In this document: piece by piece, positions 1 through 8,429 of the stretch
Layout of the letters: every line of letters begins with the position of its first letter
Numbering within the stretch: position 1 is the first letter of the stretch
Source: Maricaulis sp.
Lineage (GTDB): Bacteria > Pseudomonadota > Alphaproteobacteria > Caulobacterales > Maricaulaceae
Direction: 5' to 3'
DNA length: 64,000 nt
Assembly: GCF_030149425.1 (NCBI RefSeq)
Contig: NZ_JASBRQ010000053.1
Location: forward strand, 91,005-155,004
Position numbers and translations under genes: made by a program
The notes under the pieces: model-generated
Databases searched by the model: none
What the model saw: only the letters and a program-made list of their open reading frames with translations
What the model was told of the DNA's origin: nothing

Positions 1-813
1 ACCCCGGACCCGGAGCGTCAGCTCGATTATGCACGCAGCGATTTTCGCCTCGACGAAGCGCTGACGCCTTATGATGCGGTGACTGGCTACAATAATTTCT
101 ACGAGTTCGGGCTCGGAAAAGGTGACCCGGCCCGCTATGCGGACAGGATGACGACCGAGCCGTGGTCGATCGAGGTTGACGGGCTGACCGATCGACCCGG
201 CACTTACGCCCTTGCCGACCTGGTCGATTTCGACGCGCTGGAAGAGCGCATCTACCGCCTGCGCTGCGTGGAGGCCTGGTCCATGGTTGTCCCCTGGATC
301 GGTGTGCCGCTGAGCGCCATAATCGAGCAATTGCGGCCGAGTCCTGCCGCCCGATATGTCGCCTTCGAGACCTATCTCAACCGTTCCGAAATGCGCGGTG
401 TCCGTTTCCCCGTAATCGACTGGCCCTATCGCGAAGGCCTGCGGATGGATGAAGCCATGAACCCGCTCGCCTTCCTGGCCGTGGGGGTCTACGGCGAGAT
501 TTTACCCAATCAGAACGGCGCCCCGATCCGCCTCGTTGTGCCCTGGAAGTATGGCTACAAGTCGATCAAATCGATCGTCAAAATCAGCTTTGTTGCCGAC
601 CAGCCGGAAACATCCTGGAATCTGACGGCGCCGAATGAGTACGGCTTTTATTCCAACGTCAATCCGCAGCGCGATCATCCGCGATGGAGTCAGCGCACTG
701 AACGCGTGATTGGCGGCGGTGTGTTTGCGCGCCGGGATACTGAAATGTTCAACGGCTATGCCGATCAGGTCGCCGATATGTATGCCGGCATGGACTTGAT
801 CGAAAATCACTGA
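1..813 (+). CDS. msrP: MsrP, periplasmic protein-methionine-sulfoxide reductase catalytic subunit (5' partial)
   Basis: The reading frame is open from base 1, so the start and the Tat signal region lie outside the window; 270 residues are visible. MsrP is a molybdopterin enzyme that reduces oxidised methionine in periplasmic proteins, using electrons from MsrQ. The stretch [19 protein letters not shown] holds the cysteine expected to bind molybdenum, and [15 protein letters not shown] and [21 protein letters not shown] are typical of the sulfite-oxidase/YedY fold. The stop codon overlaps the msrQ start (TGATG), so the two are translationally coupled. A GTG at 79 could look like a start but would delete conserved N-terminal sequence, so I do not use it. 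Confidence 0.95.
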   Translation, partial: TPDPERQLDYARSDFRLDEALTPYDAVTGYNNFYEFGLGKGDPARYADRMTTEPWSIEVDGLTDRPGTYALADLVDFDALEERIYRLRCVEAWSMVVPWIGVPLSAIIEQLRPSPAARYVAFETYLNRSEMRGVRFPVIDWPYREGLRMDEAMNPLAFLAVGVYGEILPNQNGAPIRLVVPWKYGYKSIKSIVKISFVADQPETSWNLTAPNEYGFYSNVNPQRDHPRWSQRTERVIGGGVFARRDTEMFNGYADQVADMYAGMDLIENH

Positions 814-1490
814 TGCCGAGAACGCGCTCCCATCTCGCCCGGTTCGAACGCCAGGGTCTGAAGCCGCTGGCGTTCTGGCTTCTAGCCCTGCCCGGACTAT
901 GGCTCTTTGCCCAATGGGGATTACTGCTGGGTGGTCAGGACCATTCCTTGGGCTTCAACCCGATCGAAACGACCCACCGTTTCCTCGGCGACACCGCGCT
1001 TTACGTGCTGATGGCCTCTCTTGCCGTGACCCCGCTGCGCGATTTGACCCGTTGGAAGGCGGTCATGAAAATTCGCCGCCGCATCGGCCTGGCCGCGTTC
1101 TGGTACGCGGTGCTCCACGTCATCGCCTATCTCGGGCTGGATTTGTACATCGCCGCCGGGATGTCCGTCAGCGGCATGATGGCCGGTTTGTGGGACGATG
1201 TCGTCGAACGCACCTACATAACCTTGGGAATGCTCGCTTTTATCGGCTTGATTCCGCTGGCGCTGACCTCGTTCAATGCCATGATCCGGCGGCTCGGGGC
1301 ATTGCTCTGGCGCCGGCTGCATCTCGCCGTCTACCCGATCTCGGTGCTCGCCGTTCTACACTATGGATTTCTGGCCAAGGGCAATCAGCTTGGCCCCTGG
1401 ATACACGGTGCGGCCCTGGCCGCCCTACTCGGCTACAGGCTCTTCGCCTACCTGCGTCATACCCGTCTGCGCGCGCAGCATCCGGCCTAG
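813..1490 (+). CDS. msrQ: MsrQ, haem-binding membrane subunit of the MsrPQ system
   Basis: This 225-residue protein is strongly hydrophobic with about six membrane segments and histidines suited to haem binding (for example YAVLHVIAYLGLD and RRLHLAVYPISVLAVLHYGF). It belongs to the ferric-reductase-like transmembrane family and passes electrons from the inner membrane to periplasmic MsrP. The start overlaps the msrP stop. Its 3' end overlaps the 3' end of the convergent hydrolase gene by 66 bases. Confidence 0.94.
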   Translation: MPRTRSHLARFERQGLKPLAFWLLALPGLWLFAQWGLLLGGQDHSLGFNPIETTHRFLGDTALYVLMASLAVTPLRDLTRWKAVMKIRRRIGLAAFWYAVLHVIAYLGLDLYIAAGMSVSGMMAGLWDDVVERTYITLGMLAFIGLIPLALTSFNAMIRRLGALLWRRLHLAVYPISVLAVLHYGFLAKGNQLGPWIHGAALAALLGYRLFAYLRHTRLRAQHPA

Positions 1491-2321
1491 CCAATCGGCG
1501 CATTGCGCTGGATGGCTCATGGGCGCGAGATGCCCCGCCTCATCCATGGTGTCGATCTTGATGCCCAGCCGGCGCAATCGCCAGTCCGCATAGACGGTCG
1601 ACCCCGGCAGCCCGGCCATAAGCACGGCTGGCCGCTTCGGCAGCCGCTTCAAGGCCGTCCAGGGATCATGTCCCTGCGCCGCAAAGATCGCTGCTTCCCA
1701 GGCCGGATCACAGGACAGCTGGACCCCGGCATCTGTCTCTTTCAGGCCGGTATCGAGGTAAGCTTCGAGTACACCGGGGGCCCAGTCGGCAAACAGCCGC
1801 TTGCCGCGATAACGCTCGGTTACCTGTTCCCGGCTGTCCCAATCGCGCCGCCGCCGCCGCGCGCCGCTCGACATCGGATTGAACTGATAAAGATAGGCCC
1901 CGCCCGGGATATGCGGGATGGCGTAGAACCCGGTCGGCATGAAAACCGGCTCGATGAAGGCCATGGCTTCGACCTCCAGTCCGAATCTGGCTGCTGCCAG
2001 CAGGCCGCAAACCGAGCCCATGGAATGCCCGGCAAACACGCTTCGCCGCGGCTCCAGCGCGTTCTGCCAAGCCACCAGGTCCCGGGCAAAGACATGCCAA
2101 TCCGGCAGACGCGCCGGATCGGCAGGCAGCGTCGTCCGGCCATGCCCGCGCGCATCGAGGGCAACGACCTCGAATTCATCTGCAAGCGGCTCAAGCATTT
2201 GCTGGTAGGTTCCAGCGTTGAAGCCATTGGCGTGAGCGAAAAGCAGGCGGACAGCACCGGGCTTGCGCCAGATCAGCGTGCTGAGCTTTGCCTCGCCCAC
2301 ATCCAGTTCAATACGTTCCAT
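1425..2321 (-). CDS. Alpha/beta hydrolase
   Basis: This is a 298-residue alpha/beta-hydrolase-fold protein. HANGFNAGTY (about residues 30-40) looks like the oxyanion-hole HG-type loop, GHSMGS is the nucleophile elbow carrying the catalytic serine, and EAGHLAPMSHPAQ near the C-terminus carries the catalytic histidine. There is no signal peptide, so it is probably cytoplasmic. The substrate cannot be read from sequence; esterases, lipases and C-C hydrolases share this layout. It is divergent from the M14 carboxypeptidase gene and its last 66 bases overlap msrQ on the other strand. Confidence 0.9.
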   Translation of the reverse strand: MERIELDVGEAKLSTLIWRKPGAVRLLFAHANGFNAGTYQQMLEPLADEFEVVALDARGHGRTTLPADPARLPDWHVFARDLVAWQNALEPRRSVFAGHSMGSVCGLLAAARFGLEVEAMAFIEPVFMPTGFYAIPHIPGGAYLYQFNPMSSGARRRRRDWDSREQVTERYRGKRLFADWAPGVLEAYLDTGLKETDAGVQLSCDPAWEAAIFAAQGHDPWTALKRLPKRPAVLMAGLPGSTVYADWRLRRLGIKIDTMDEAGHLAPMSHPAQCADWLGRMLRAQTGMTQVGEEPVAE

Positions 2322-2452
2322 GCCGGCAAACTAGGGTGCGTCCCGGACCGGGTCCACTAAAGGCCTGATCAGGAATGACCTCGCGCAGTGGCACCACTGA
2401 CGGGTTCATGCTACCGCAGCGCCGAATTGCAGCTGCTTTTACCGGGGATCAC

Positions 2453-3577
2453 ATGACGACGCTTTCCATCACCGACCGTTTCGATAGTGGCAATATCATC
2501 GTCAAGGATGCCTCCGACCCGCAGGCGATTTCGCTGGAGATCCGGCGCGATCACCGCTCGGATTTCTTCCAATGGTTCCATTTCCGGGTGTCCGGCGCCC
2601 GCGATACGGCCTTGTCGATGCGCATCATCAATGCCGCAGAGGCGGCCTATCTTGATGGTTGGACCGATTATCAGGCCTGCGCCAGCTATGACCGTGAAAC
2701 CTGGTTCCGGGTTGAAACCCGCTATGAGGACGGCGTTCTGATTATCGACCACGAACCGGAACTCGACACCGTCTGGTATGCCTATTTCGCGCCCTACTCC
2801 ATGGAGCGTCACCAGGACTTGATCGCCTGGGCGCAAACTCACCCCGCCGCGCGATTGGACGTGCTCGGCGATACATTGGATGGCCAGAGCCTTGATTGTC
2901 TCACCATTGGAGACGGCGACAAGTCGATCTGGATCACCGCGCGTCAGCATCCTGGGGAAAGCATGGCCGAATGGTGGGTGGAAGGCTTCCTGACCCGCCT
3001 GCTTGATGATGCGGACCCTGTCGCCCGCCGGCTGCGCGAAGCGGTCACTTTCCACGTCGTGCCTAATATGAACCCGGACGGCTCCCGCCGCGGTCACCTG
3101 CGCACCAACGCCAAAGGCGTCAATCTCAACCGCGAATGGGACAAGGCGACACCGGAAAACTCGCCGGAAGTTTTCTACGTGCTCGAGGCCATCCGCCGGA
3201 CCGGGGTCGACCTTCACCTCGATGTGCATGGCGATGAAGGCCTGCCCTATAACTTCATCGCCGGCGGCGAAGGCGCGCCGAACTTTACCGAGGCAGACGG
3301 CGCCATGCTGGATGCCTACAAATCGGCGCTGGAGGCGATCAGTCCGGATTTCCAGACGACACATGGGTATGAGGTCGATGCCCCGGGCAGCGCCGATCTG
3401 TCCATCTGCACCAACTATATGGTCAATGAGTTCCGCTGCCTGGCGATGACGCTGGAAATGCCGTTCAAGGATAATGCCGATCTGCCCGATCCGCTGCACG
3501 GCTGGTCGCCGGATCGGTGCCGCAAGCTGGGAGCCGCAAATCTCGATGCGATGCTGGCGGTTCTCGACGCGATCTGA
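2453..3577 (+). CDS. M14 family cytosolic zinc carboxypeptidase
   Basis: This 374-residue protein has a beta-sandwich N-terminal domain (SDFFQWFHFRVSGA) followed by an M14 carboxypeptidase domain, like the CCP/AGBL group. Zinc ligands are the His and Glu of ARQHPGESMAEWW and the His of DLHLDVHGDEG; the catalytic glutamate is probably in MTLEMPFK. NPDGSRRGHLRTNAKGVNLNREW is the conserved substrate-site region. I chose the ATG at 2453, preceded by GGGGA, because it matches the usual N-terminus (MTTLSITDRFDSGNI); upstream in-frame starts would add residues of non-family character. No signal peptide. The natural substrate is unknown. Confidence 0.9.
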   Translation: MTTLSITDRFDSGNIIVKDASDPQAISLEIRRDHRSDFFQWFHFRVSGARDTALSMRIINAAEAAYLDGWTDYQACASYDRETWFRVETRYEDGVLIIDHEPELDTVWYAYFAPYSMERHQDLIAWAQTHPAARLDVLGDTLDGQSLDCLTIGDGDKSIWITARQHPGESMAEWWVEGFLTRLLDDADPVARRLREAVTFHVVPNMNPDGSRRGHLRTNAKGVNLNREWDKATPENSPEVFYVLEAIRRTGVDLHLDVHGDEGLPYNFIAGGEGAPNFTEADGAMLDAYKSALEAISPDFQTTHGYEVDAPGSADLSICTNYMVNEFRCLAMTLEMPFKDNADLPDPLHGWSPDRCRKLGAANLDAMLAVLDAI

Positions 3578-3667
3578 GCCCCGAGACAACCTCGCGTATA
3601 TTTGAATACCGGCCTTGCGCCCCCTTGCGAAGCGCGTCACCGTTTTCGCTCAGGAGGATATGGCTGC

Positions 3668-4078
3668 ATGTATCTTACACGCCTGCTTTACTGTAGCGAA
3701 CGCAATGCCGAGGTCGATCTTGATATCGAGCAATTGCTCTATAGCGCTCGCGATTATAACGGCCGGTCCAATATCACGGGCGCGCTCTGGTTCGATGGCA
3801 CCTATTTCGTCCAGGTCCTTGAAGGCGGCCGCCAGGTGGTGAGCGAAACCTACCACCGCATCGCCAAGGATCCGCGCCATCACAGTATCGAGATCGTCTC
3901 CTGCGAGATGGTCGATGCGCGCCTCTTCCACCAATGGCGCATGGCGTATTTTGCCGACACGGCGGACAATCGCTCACTCGTCCTGAAGTATTCCGGCCAA
4001 GACAAGCTGATACCGTCGAATATGAGCAGCGCTTCATTGCTGCATGTGCTCGCCGAGGGGAATTTGCTCGGCGATTAA
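3668..4078 (+). CDS. BLUF-domain blue-light photoreceptor
   Basis: This 136-residue protein is essentially one BLUF domain, which binds FAD and senses blue light. The flavin-contacting tyrosine is in LTRLLYCSERN (Tyr8), the asparagine in YNGRSNITGAL, and the key glutamine in YFVQVLEG. DPRHHSIEIVSCEMVDARLFHQWRMAYF is the conserved C-terminal half, including the tryptophan region. Start at 3668 has a GGAGG box 10 bases upstream; longer in-frame starts lack one. With no effector domain it must act through a partner. The following gene is a TetR regulator, and a photolyase lies 37 kb away, but a link to either is conjecture. Confidence 0.93.
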   Translation: MYLTRLLYCSERNAEVDLDIEQLLYSARDYNGRSNITGALWFDGTYFVQVLEGGRQVVSETYHRIAKDPRHHSIEIVSCEMVDARLFHQWRMAYFADTADNRSLVLKYSGQDKLIPSNMSSASLLHVLAEGNLLGD

Positions 4079-4154
4079 CCCCCTCAATGCGGCGGGCCCG
4101 ATACCGGCCAGGTGCGTGGGCGGCCAAGAAAGAGCTGGACTCCCTGCTATCTTT

Positions 4155-4172
4155 TGAGACATAATTGTCTCA
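4155..4172 (+). promoter_or_regulatory. Perfect palindrome over the tetR start codon: probable autoregulatory operator with embedded -10
   Basis: TGAGACA-TAAT-TGTCTCA has two perfect 7-base arms, and its last base is the A of the tetR ATG. The -10-like CATAAT (4160-4165) lies inside it, with a -35-like TGGACT at 4136-4141 (18-base spacer). Transcription would then start at about 4172, the start codon itself, giving a leaderless mRNA; consistent with this, no Shine-Dalgarno sequence precedes the ATG. A dimeric TetR protein bound here would block its own promoter. Confidence 0.7.
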
Positions 4173-4726
4173 TGAATGATTTCGTACGTCCTTCCTCCCG
4201 CGATGCCATCATCACCGCAGGCTTTGCGGTGCTCGCGGCAGATCCAGCCGCCAGCCTCAATGATATTGCCCGCAAGGCCGGCGTCGGCCGCGCCACACTG
4301 CACCGGCATTTCTCCGGCCGCGATGACCTCGTTCGCTGCCTGGCCTTGGCGGCCCTGCACGAGATGGATGCGGCCGTCGAAGCGGCTTTGGAAAACGCGC
4401 AGAGCCATACCGACGCGCTGAAGCTGACCCTGCAAACCCTGGTTCCTCTGGGCACCCAGTATGGTTTCCTTTTAAGCGAAACCGCCACCGGTAAGGAGAT
4501 TGAGGCAGAGTACCAGCGCCAGGCTGAAGCGTTGTCGGACATGCTCAAGGCGGCCGTCTCAGAGGGCGGGCTTTCGGCCGCCATCCCGGTGTCTTGGTAT
4601 GCCCGCAGCTTTGATGCGCTGCTGATCGCCGCCTGGGAGGCGGTGCAGGAGCAGGAGCTGACGCCTGATCAGGCCAGCGCCCTGGCCTGGAAAACCTTCA
4701 CCCTCAACCCGAAGGCGGACGCATGA
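4172..4726 (+). CDS. TetR family transcriptional regulator
   Basis: This 184-residue protein has an N-terminal TetR helix-turn-helix (AGFAVLAADPAASLNDIARKAGVGRATLHRHFSGRDDLVRC, about residues 14-55) and a helical ligand-binding C-terminal domain. I start at the ATG at 4172 because the translation upstream (from a GTG at 4112) has no family character and because a perfect operator-like palindrome ends exactly at this ATG. The stop overlaps the start of the sterol-desaturase gene (ATGA), so both genes should form one autoregulated operon and the hydroxylase product or substrate is a candidate ligand. Confidence 0.92.
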   Translation: MNDFVRPSSRDAIITAGFAVLAADPAASLNDIARKAGVGRATLHRHFSGRDDLVRCLALAALHEMDAAVEAALENAQSHTDALKLTLQTLVPLGTQYGFLLSETATGKEIEAEYQRQAEALSDMLKAAVSEGGLSAAIPVSWYARSFDALLIAAWEAVQEQELTPDQASALAWKTFTLNPKADA

Positions 4727-5571
4727 GCCCTGATGCAATCGAAAGCCTGGGCACCCAGTTTGATGATGCCTTCTTCATCATCGGCGCCGCGATCCTGGTG
4801 ATTGAGCTGCTCAAAGGCGCGTTCAATCGCTCGCTCTCGGGCAAAAGCCTGCTCGACATGATCGCCAGCGTCTCGACCCAGCTGCCCTATCTCTTGATCG
4901 AGATATTCCTGATGGTCTGGGTCTATATCGGCTTCGTACTGGTCAGCGAGACCTGGATCAGCTGGCGTTTCGAGTTCAGCTGGACGCTGGCCATCATCAC
5001 CCTGATCGTCGCCGATTTCGTCTATTACTGGGAACACCGCTTTGCCCATGAAGTGCGTCTGTTATGGACCCAGCACGCGGTGCATCATTCCTCGCGTTTC
5101 ATGAACATCCTGGTCAGTGTGCGCTTTGGTCCGCTGGAGACTGTGACCTCTGCCCTCTTCCACTTCCCGATGATCCTGATCGGCTTCCCGGCCGAACTGG
5201 TCTTTGCCAGCATTATCATTGTGCAGGCCTACCAAGTCTGGATCCATACCGAGTTGATCGGCAAGCTGGGTCCGCTTGACGGTGTTCTCAACACGCCTGC
5301 CAATCACCGTGTGCATCATGGTTGTGACGAGAAGTATCTGGACAAGAATTACGGCGGCATCCTGATCATCTGGGACCGCCTGTTCGGCACTTATCAGCGC
5401 GAGGAGGAAACGCCGCGCTACGGGCTCGCGCGCGATTTCGACAGCGTTAATCCGCTGGCCGTCTGGTTTTCCGAACTGCCTCGCTTTTTCAATGATCTCG
5501 GCCAGGCCAAGAGCGCCAGTGCGCGCTGGCGGATCATGTTTGGCCGGCCGGGTGCCTCTCCCGACGCCTGA
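4723..5571 (+). CDS. Sterol desaturase / fatty acid hydroxylase family membrane di-iron enzyme
   Basis: This 282-residue protein has about four hydrophobic segments and the three histidine clusters of the family: HRFAH (HX3H), HAVHH (HX2HH) and HRVHH (HX2HH), which bind two irons for oxygen-dependent C-H hydroxylation or desaturation of lipid substrates. The bacterial family includes carotenoid, ornithine-lipid and sterol hydroxylases, and the substrate cannot be decided here. It starts within the stop of the TetR gene, so expression is expected to be under that repressor. Confidence 0.88.
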   Translation: MSPDAIESLGTQFDDAFFIIGAAILVIELLKGAFNRSLSGKSLLDMIASVSTQLPYLLIEIFLMVWVYIGFVLVSETWISWRFEFSWTLAIITLIVADFVYYWEHRFAHEVRLLWTQHAVHHSSRFMNILVSVRFGPLETVTSALFHFPMILIGFPAELVFASIIIVQAYQVWIHTELIGKLGPLDGVLNTPANHRVHHGCDEKYLDKNYGGILIIWDRLFGTYQREEETPRYGLARDFDSVNPLAVWFSELPRFFNDLGQAKSASARWRIMFGRPGASPDA

Positions 5572-5669
5572 CAGCGAACGCCATTGACCTGCGCCCGGCG
5601 ACGGGCGATGGCTGTGTCACCGTCCGGCTGACAAACACCCTGCCGATTCCAAGTGCGGGGGCGAAGGGG

Positions 5670-6527
5670 ATGAGCGCCATGACCGATCAGCAGATGACCC
5701 AGGTCGACGTATCTGACGAAGATATTCACTGGGATTTCGACAAGGCGATGTCCTATGGCCGCTATCTCGGCCTCGACCGCGTCCTGGACAGCCAAAACCC
5801 GCTGACCGAGGAGCATGACGAAATGCTCTTCATCATCATCCACCAGGTCGCCGAGCTGTGGATGAAGCTGATGTTGCATGAGATCGAAGGCGCATCGGCG
5901 CAAATTGCCCGCGACGAGGTGGGCCCGGCGCTGAAAATGTTCTCCCGCGTTTCGCGCGTCCAGGAACAGCTGATCAAGGCCTGGGATGTGCTCGCAACCA
6001 TGACGCCGAGCGATTATCTCGCCTTCCGCGACGATCTTGGCCAGAGCTCCGGCTTCCAGTCCTACCAGTATCGCAGCCTGGAATACCGGCTCGGCAATAA
6101 GAACGCGGCCATGGCGAAGGTGCACCGGCACAATCCGGTGGCCTTCGACATGGTCAATGCGGCCCTGGAGAGCCCGAGCATCTGGGATGAGACGCTCGCC
6201 TTCCTCGCCCGCAAGGGCTACGCCGTGCCGGCCGACCGTCTCGACCGGGACTGGCGTCAATCCTACAAGCCCAGCAGCGAGGTCGAGACGACCTGGCGGT
6301 TGATCTATGAGGACAGCGAGACCCATTGGGAAGCCTATGAGCTGGGCGAGAAACTCGTCGATCTCGAGCACAAATTCCAGCAATGGCGGTTCAACCACAT
6401 GAAAACGGTTGAGCGCATTATCGGCTATCGCCGCGGCACCGGCGGCACCTCCGGCGTCGCCTATCTGGTCAAGGCCCTCGATCTGCACTTCTTCCCGGAG
6501 CTGTGGACCGTGCGTACCGCGCTCTGA
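5670..6527 (+). CDS. kynA: Tryptophan 2,3-dioxygenase
   Basis: This 285-residue haem enzyme opens the indole ring of L-tryptophan to N-formylkynurenine. Family signatures are YGRYLGLDRVLDSQNPLTEEHDEMLFIIIHQVAELWMKL near the N-terminus and RFNHMKTVERIIGYRRGTGGTSGVAYL near the C-terminus, whose histidine is the expected haem ligand. An ATG at 5679 is an alternative start and is better spaced from the GAAGGGG box. It is the first gene of the kynA-kynB-kynU set; kynB starts 5 bases downstream. Confidence 0.97.
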   Translation: MSAMTDQQMTQVDVSDEDIHWDFDKAMSYGRYLGLDRVLDSQNPLTEEHDEMLFIIIHQVAELWMKLMLHEIEGASAQIARDEVGPALKMFSRVSRVQEQLIKAWDVLATMTPSDYLAFRDDLGQSSGFQSYQYRSLEYRLGNKNAAMAKVHRHNPVAFDMVNAALESPSIWDETLAFLARKGYAVPADRLDRDWRQSYKPSSEVETTWRLIYEDSETHWEAYELGEKLVDLEHKFQQWRFNHMKTVERIIGYRRGTGGTSGVAYLVKALDLHFFPELWTVRTAL

Positions 6528-6531
6528 CCCG

Positions 6532-7170
6532 ATGAGCCGGATCTACGACATCACCCAGACCCTGCATGCCGGACTTCCCGTCTGGCCCGGCGATACGGCC
6601 TTTGTGCGCGAGGACAGCTGGGTCATCGGGCCGGATTGCCCGGTCAAGGTCTCGCGTCTGACCCTGTCGACCCACTCCGGCAGCCATGCCGACGCTCCGG
6701 AGCATTACCACAAGGCCGGCAGCGATATCGCCGGCGTCGATCTGGCGCCCTATCTGGGCCCCTGCGTGCTGGTCACGGCCAAAGGGAGCGGCCCGGCCGT
6801 CCGGCCTGAGGATGTCGACCTTGATGCACTCAAGGGCGCCAAACGGGTTCTCATCCGGACCTATAAGGAATTCCCGCATACCGCCTGGGACAGTGATTTT
6901 CGCGCCATTTCACCGGAACTGATTGAGGCCTTGGGGCGCCAGGGCTGTTTGCTGATCGGCACCGATGCCGCCTCGCTCGATCCTGAAACCTCGAAAACCC
7001 TCGACGCCCACCATGCGGTGCGGCGCCATGATATGCGTATCCTGGAAGGGCTGGTGTTGGACGGCGTGCCGGATGGCCGTTTCGAACTCATTGCCCTGCC
7101 CCTGCCGATTGCCGATGCGGATGCTTCACCGGTCCGCGCGATTTTGAGAGACCTGCCCGATGACGCCTGA
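6532..7170 (+). CDS. kynB: Kynurenine formamidase (arylformamidase)
   Basis: This 212-residue cyclase-family metal hydrolase removes formate from N-formylkynurenine to give L-kynurenine. THSGSHADAPEHY is the metal-binding HxGxHxDxPxH motif, and DITQTLHAGLPVWPGD is the typical N-terminus. The ATG at 6532, 5 bases after the kynA stop, gives the canonical length; no strong ribosome binding site is seen, so translation probably depends on coupling to kynA. The 3' end overlaps kynU by 11 bases. Confidence 0.96.
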   Translation: MSRIYDITQTLHAGLPVWPGDTAFVREDSWVIGPDCPVKVSRLTLSTHSGSHADAPEHYHKAGSDIAGVDLAPYLGPCVLVTAKGSGPAVRPEDVDLDALKGAKRVLIRTYKEFPHTAWDSDFRAISPELIEALGRQGCLLIGTDAASLDPETSKTLDAHHAVRRHDMRILEGLVLDGVPDGRFELIALPLPIADADASPVRAILRDLPDDA

Positions 7171-8386
7171 CCAGATTGCCGATCTCGATCGCAATGATCC
7201 GCTTGCCGGTTTCCGGGAGCGTTTTGATCTGCCCGAAGGCGTGATCTATCTCGATGGCAATTCACTCGGCGCCCTGCCCAAGGCCACCGCTGAGCGGGTT
7301 GCGGCCGTGGTGCAGGAACAGTGGGGCGCAGACCTGATCCGGTCCTGGAATACCCATAACTGGATCGGCGCACCGCGCCGGCTCGGTGACAAGATCGCCC
7401 GGTTGATCGGGGCCAATCCCGGCGAAGTGATCTGCGCCGATTCCACTTCAGTGAATGTCTTCAAGGCACTGAGCGCCTGTCTTCAATTGACACCTGAGCG
7501 GTCGATAATCCTCTCGGAAACCGGAAATTTCCCGACCGACGCCTATATGATGGAAGGCTTGGCGCATCTCACCTCCGGTCGCGTGGAGCAAAAGCTCGTC
7601 GCCAGCGAGACCATAGCCGCTCATCTTGATGAAACGGTCGCCGCGCTCCTGCTGACCCACACCCACTACAAGACCGGGCGCTTGCACGACATGGCCGCGC
7701 TCACGGCCAAGGCCCAGGCGGCGGGCATTCCGGTGATCTGGGACCTGTCCCACTCGGCCGGCGCCCTGCCCGTGGACCTCAATGGCTGCAATGCCGATTT
7801 CGCCGTCGGCTGCGGCTATAAATATCTCAATGGCGGGCCCGGCGCCCCGGCCTTCCTGTTCGCGGCCGCGCGCCATCATGACAAGGTCTTCCCGGCCCTG
7901 TCCGGCTGGCTCGGCCACAAAGCCCCCTTTGCCTTTTCAGATCATTATGAGCCGGGCACCGGGATTGACCGTTTCCAGTGCGGCACGCCGGGCATTCTCG
8001 GTATGGCAGCTCTGGAGAGCGGGCTCGACCTCATGCTCGAAGCCGACATGCAAGCCATCCGGGCCAAGTCGCAGGCGCTGGGCGACCTCTTCATCGCGCT
8101 GATCGAAGCGCGCTGTCCTCAGTTCGAGCTGGTCACCCCGCGGGATTGCAGAGCGCGGGGAAGCCAGGTCTCGATCGCCCACGATCAGGGCTATGCCATC
8201 ATGCAGGCGCTGATTGATCGCGGCGTGATTGGTGATTTCCGGGCACCGGACATTTTGCGCTTCGGCTTCACCCCGCTCTACACCCGCTATCGTGATGTCG
8301 CCGATGCGGTCGACATCTTGGCTGACATCATGGACCAGGACAGCTGGACGGCCCCGCAATATGCCGTTCGTGCTGCTGTAACCTGA
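7160..8386 (+). CDS. kynU: Kynureninase
   Basis: This 408-residue PLP enzyme cleaves L-kynurenine to anthranilate and L-alanine. YLDGNSLGALP is the family N-terminus, IWDLSHSAGALPVDLNG carries the PLP-contacting aspartate region, and GCGYKYLNGGPGAPAF holds the Schiff-base lysine. It overlaps kynB by 11 bases. No kynurenine 3-monooxygenase is seen nearby, so the product should be anthranilate, which the following genes can use. Confidence 0.97.
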   Translation: MTPDQIADLDRNDPLAGFRERFDLPEGVIYLDGNSLGALPKATAERVAAVVQEQWGADLIRSWNTHNWIGAPRRLGDKIARLIGANPGEVICADSTSVNVFKALSACLQLTPERSIILSETGNFPTDAYMMEGLAHLTSGRVEQKLVASETIAAHLDETVAALLLTHTHYKTGRLHDMAALTAKAQAAGIPVIWDLSHSAGALPVDLNGCNADFAVGCGYKYLNGGPGAPAFLFAAARHHDKVFPALSGWLGHKAPFAFSDHYEPGTGIDRFQCGTPGILGMAALESGLDLMLEADMQAIRAKSQALGDLFIALIEARCPQFELVTPRDCRARGSQVSIAHDQGYAIMQALIDRGVIGDFRAPDILRFGFTPLYTRYRDVADAVDILADIMDQDSWTAPQYAVRAAVT

Positions 8387-8416
8387 TCTATCGTGACCTG
8401 ACCAGCCGTGACCTGA
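8377..8416 (+). repeat. Three copies of a 10-base element at 15-base spacing
   Basis: TGTAACCTGA (8377-8386, containing the kynU stop), CGTGACCTGA (8392-8401) and CGTGACCTGA (8407-8416) recur exactly every 15 bases between kynU and the next gene, just before its AAAAGGAG ribosome binding site. They could be a decayed tandem duplication or a regulatory array; sequence alone does not decide. Confidence 0.6.
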
Positions 8417-8429
8417 AAAGGAGTTTCCC

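Noticed and set aside
79-81. GTG at 79 as the start of msrP.
   Set aside because: The frame stays open to base 1 with conserved sequence before it, so the gene begins outside the window.
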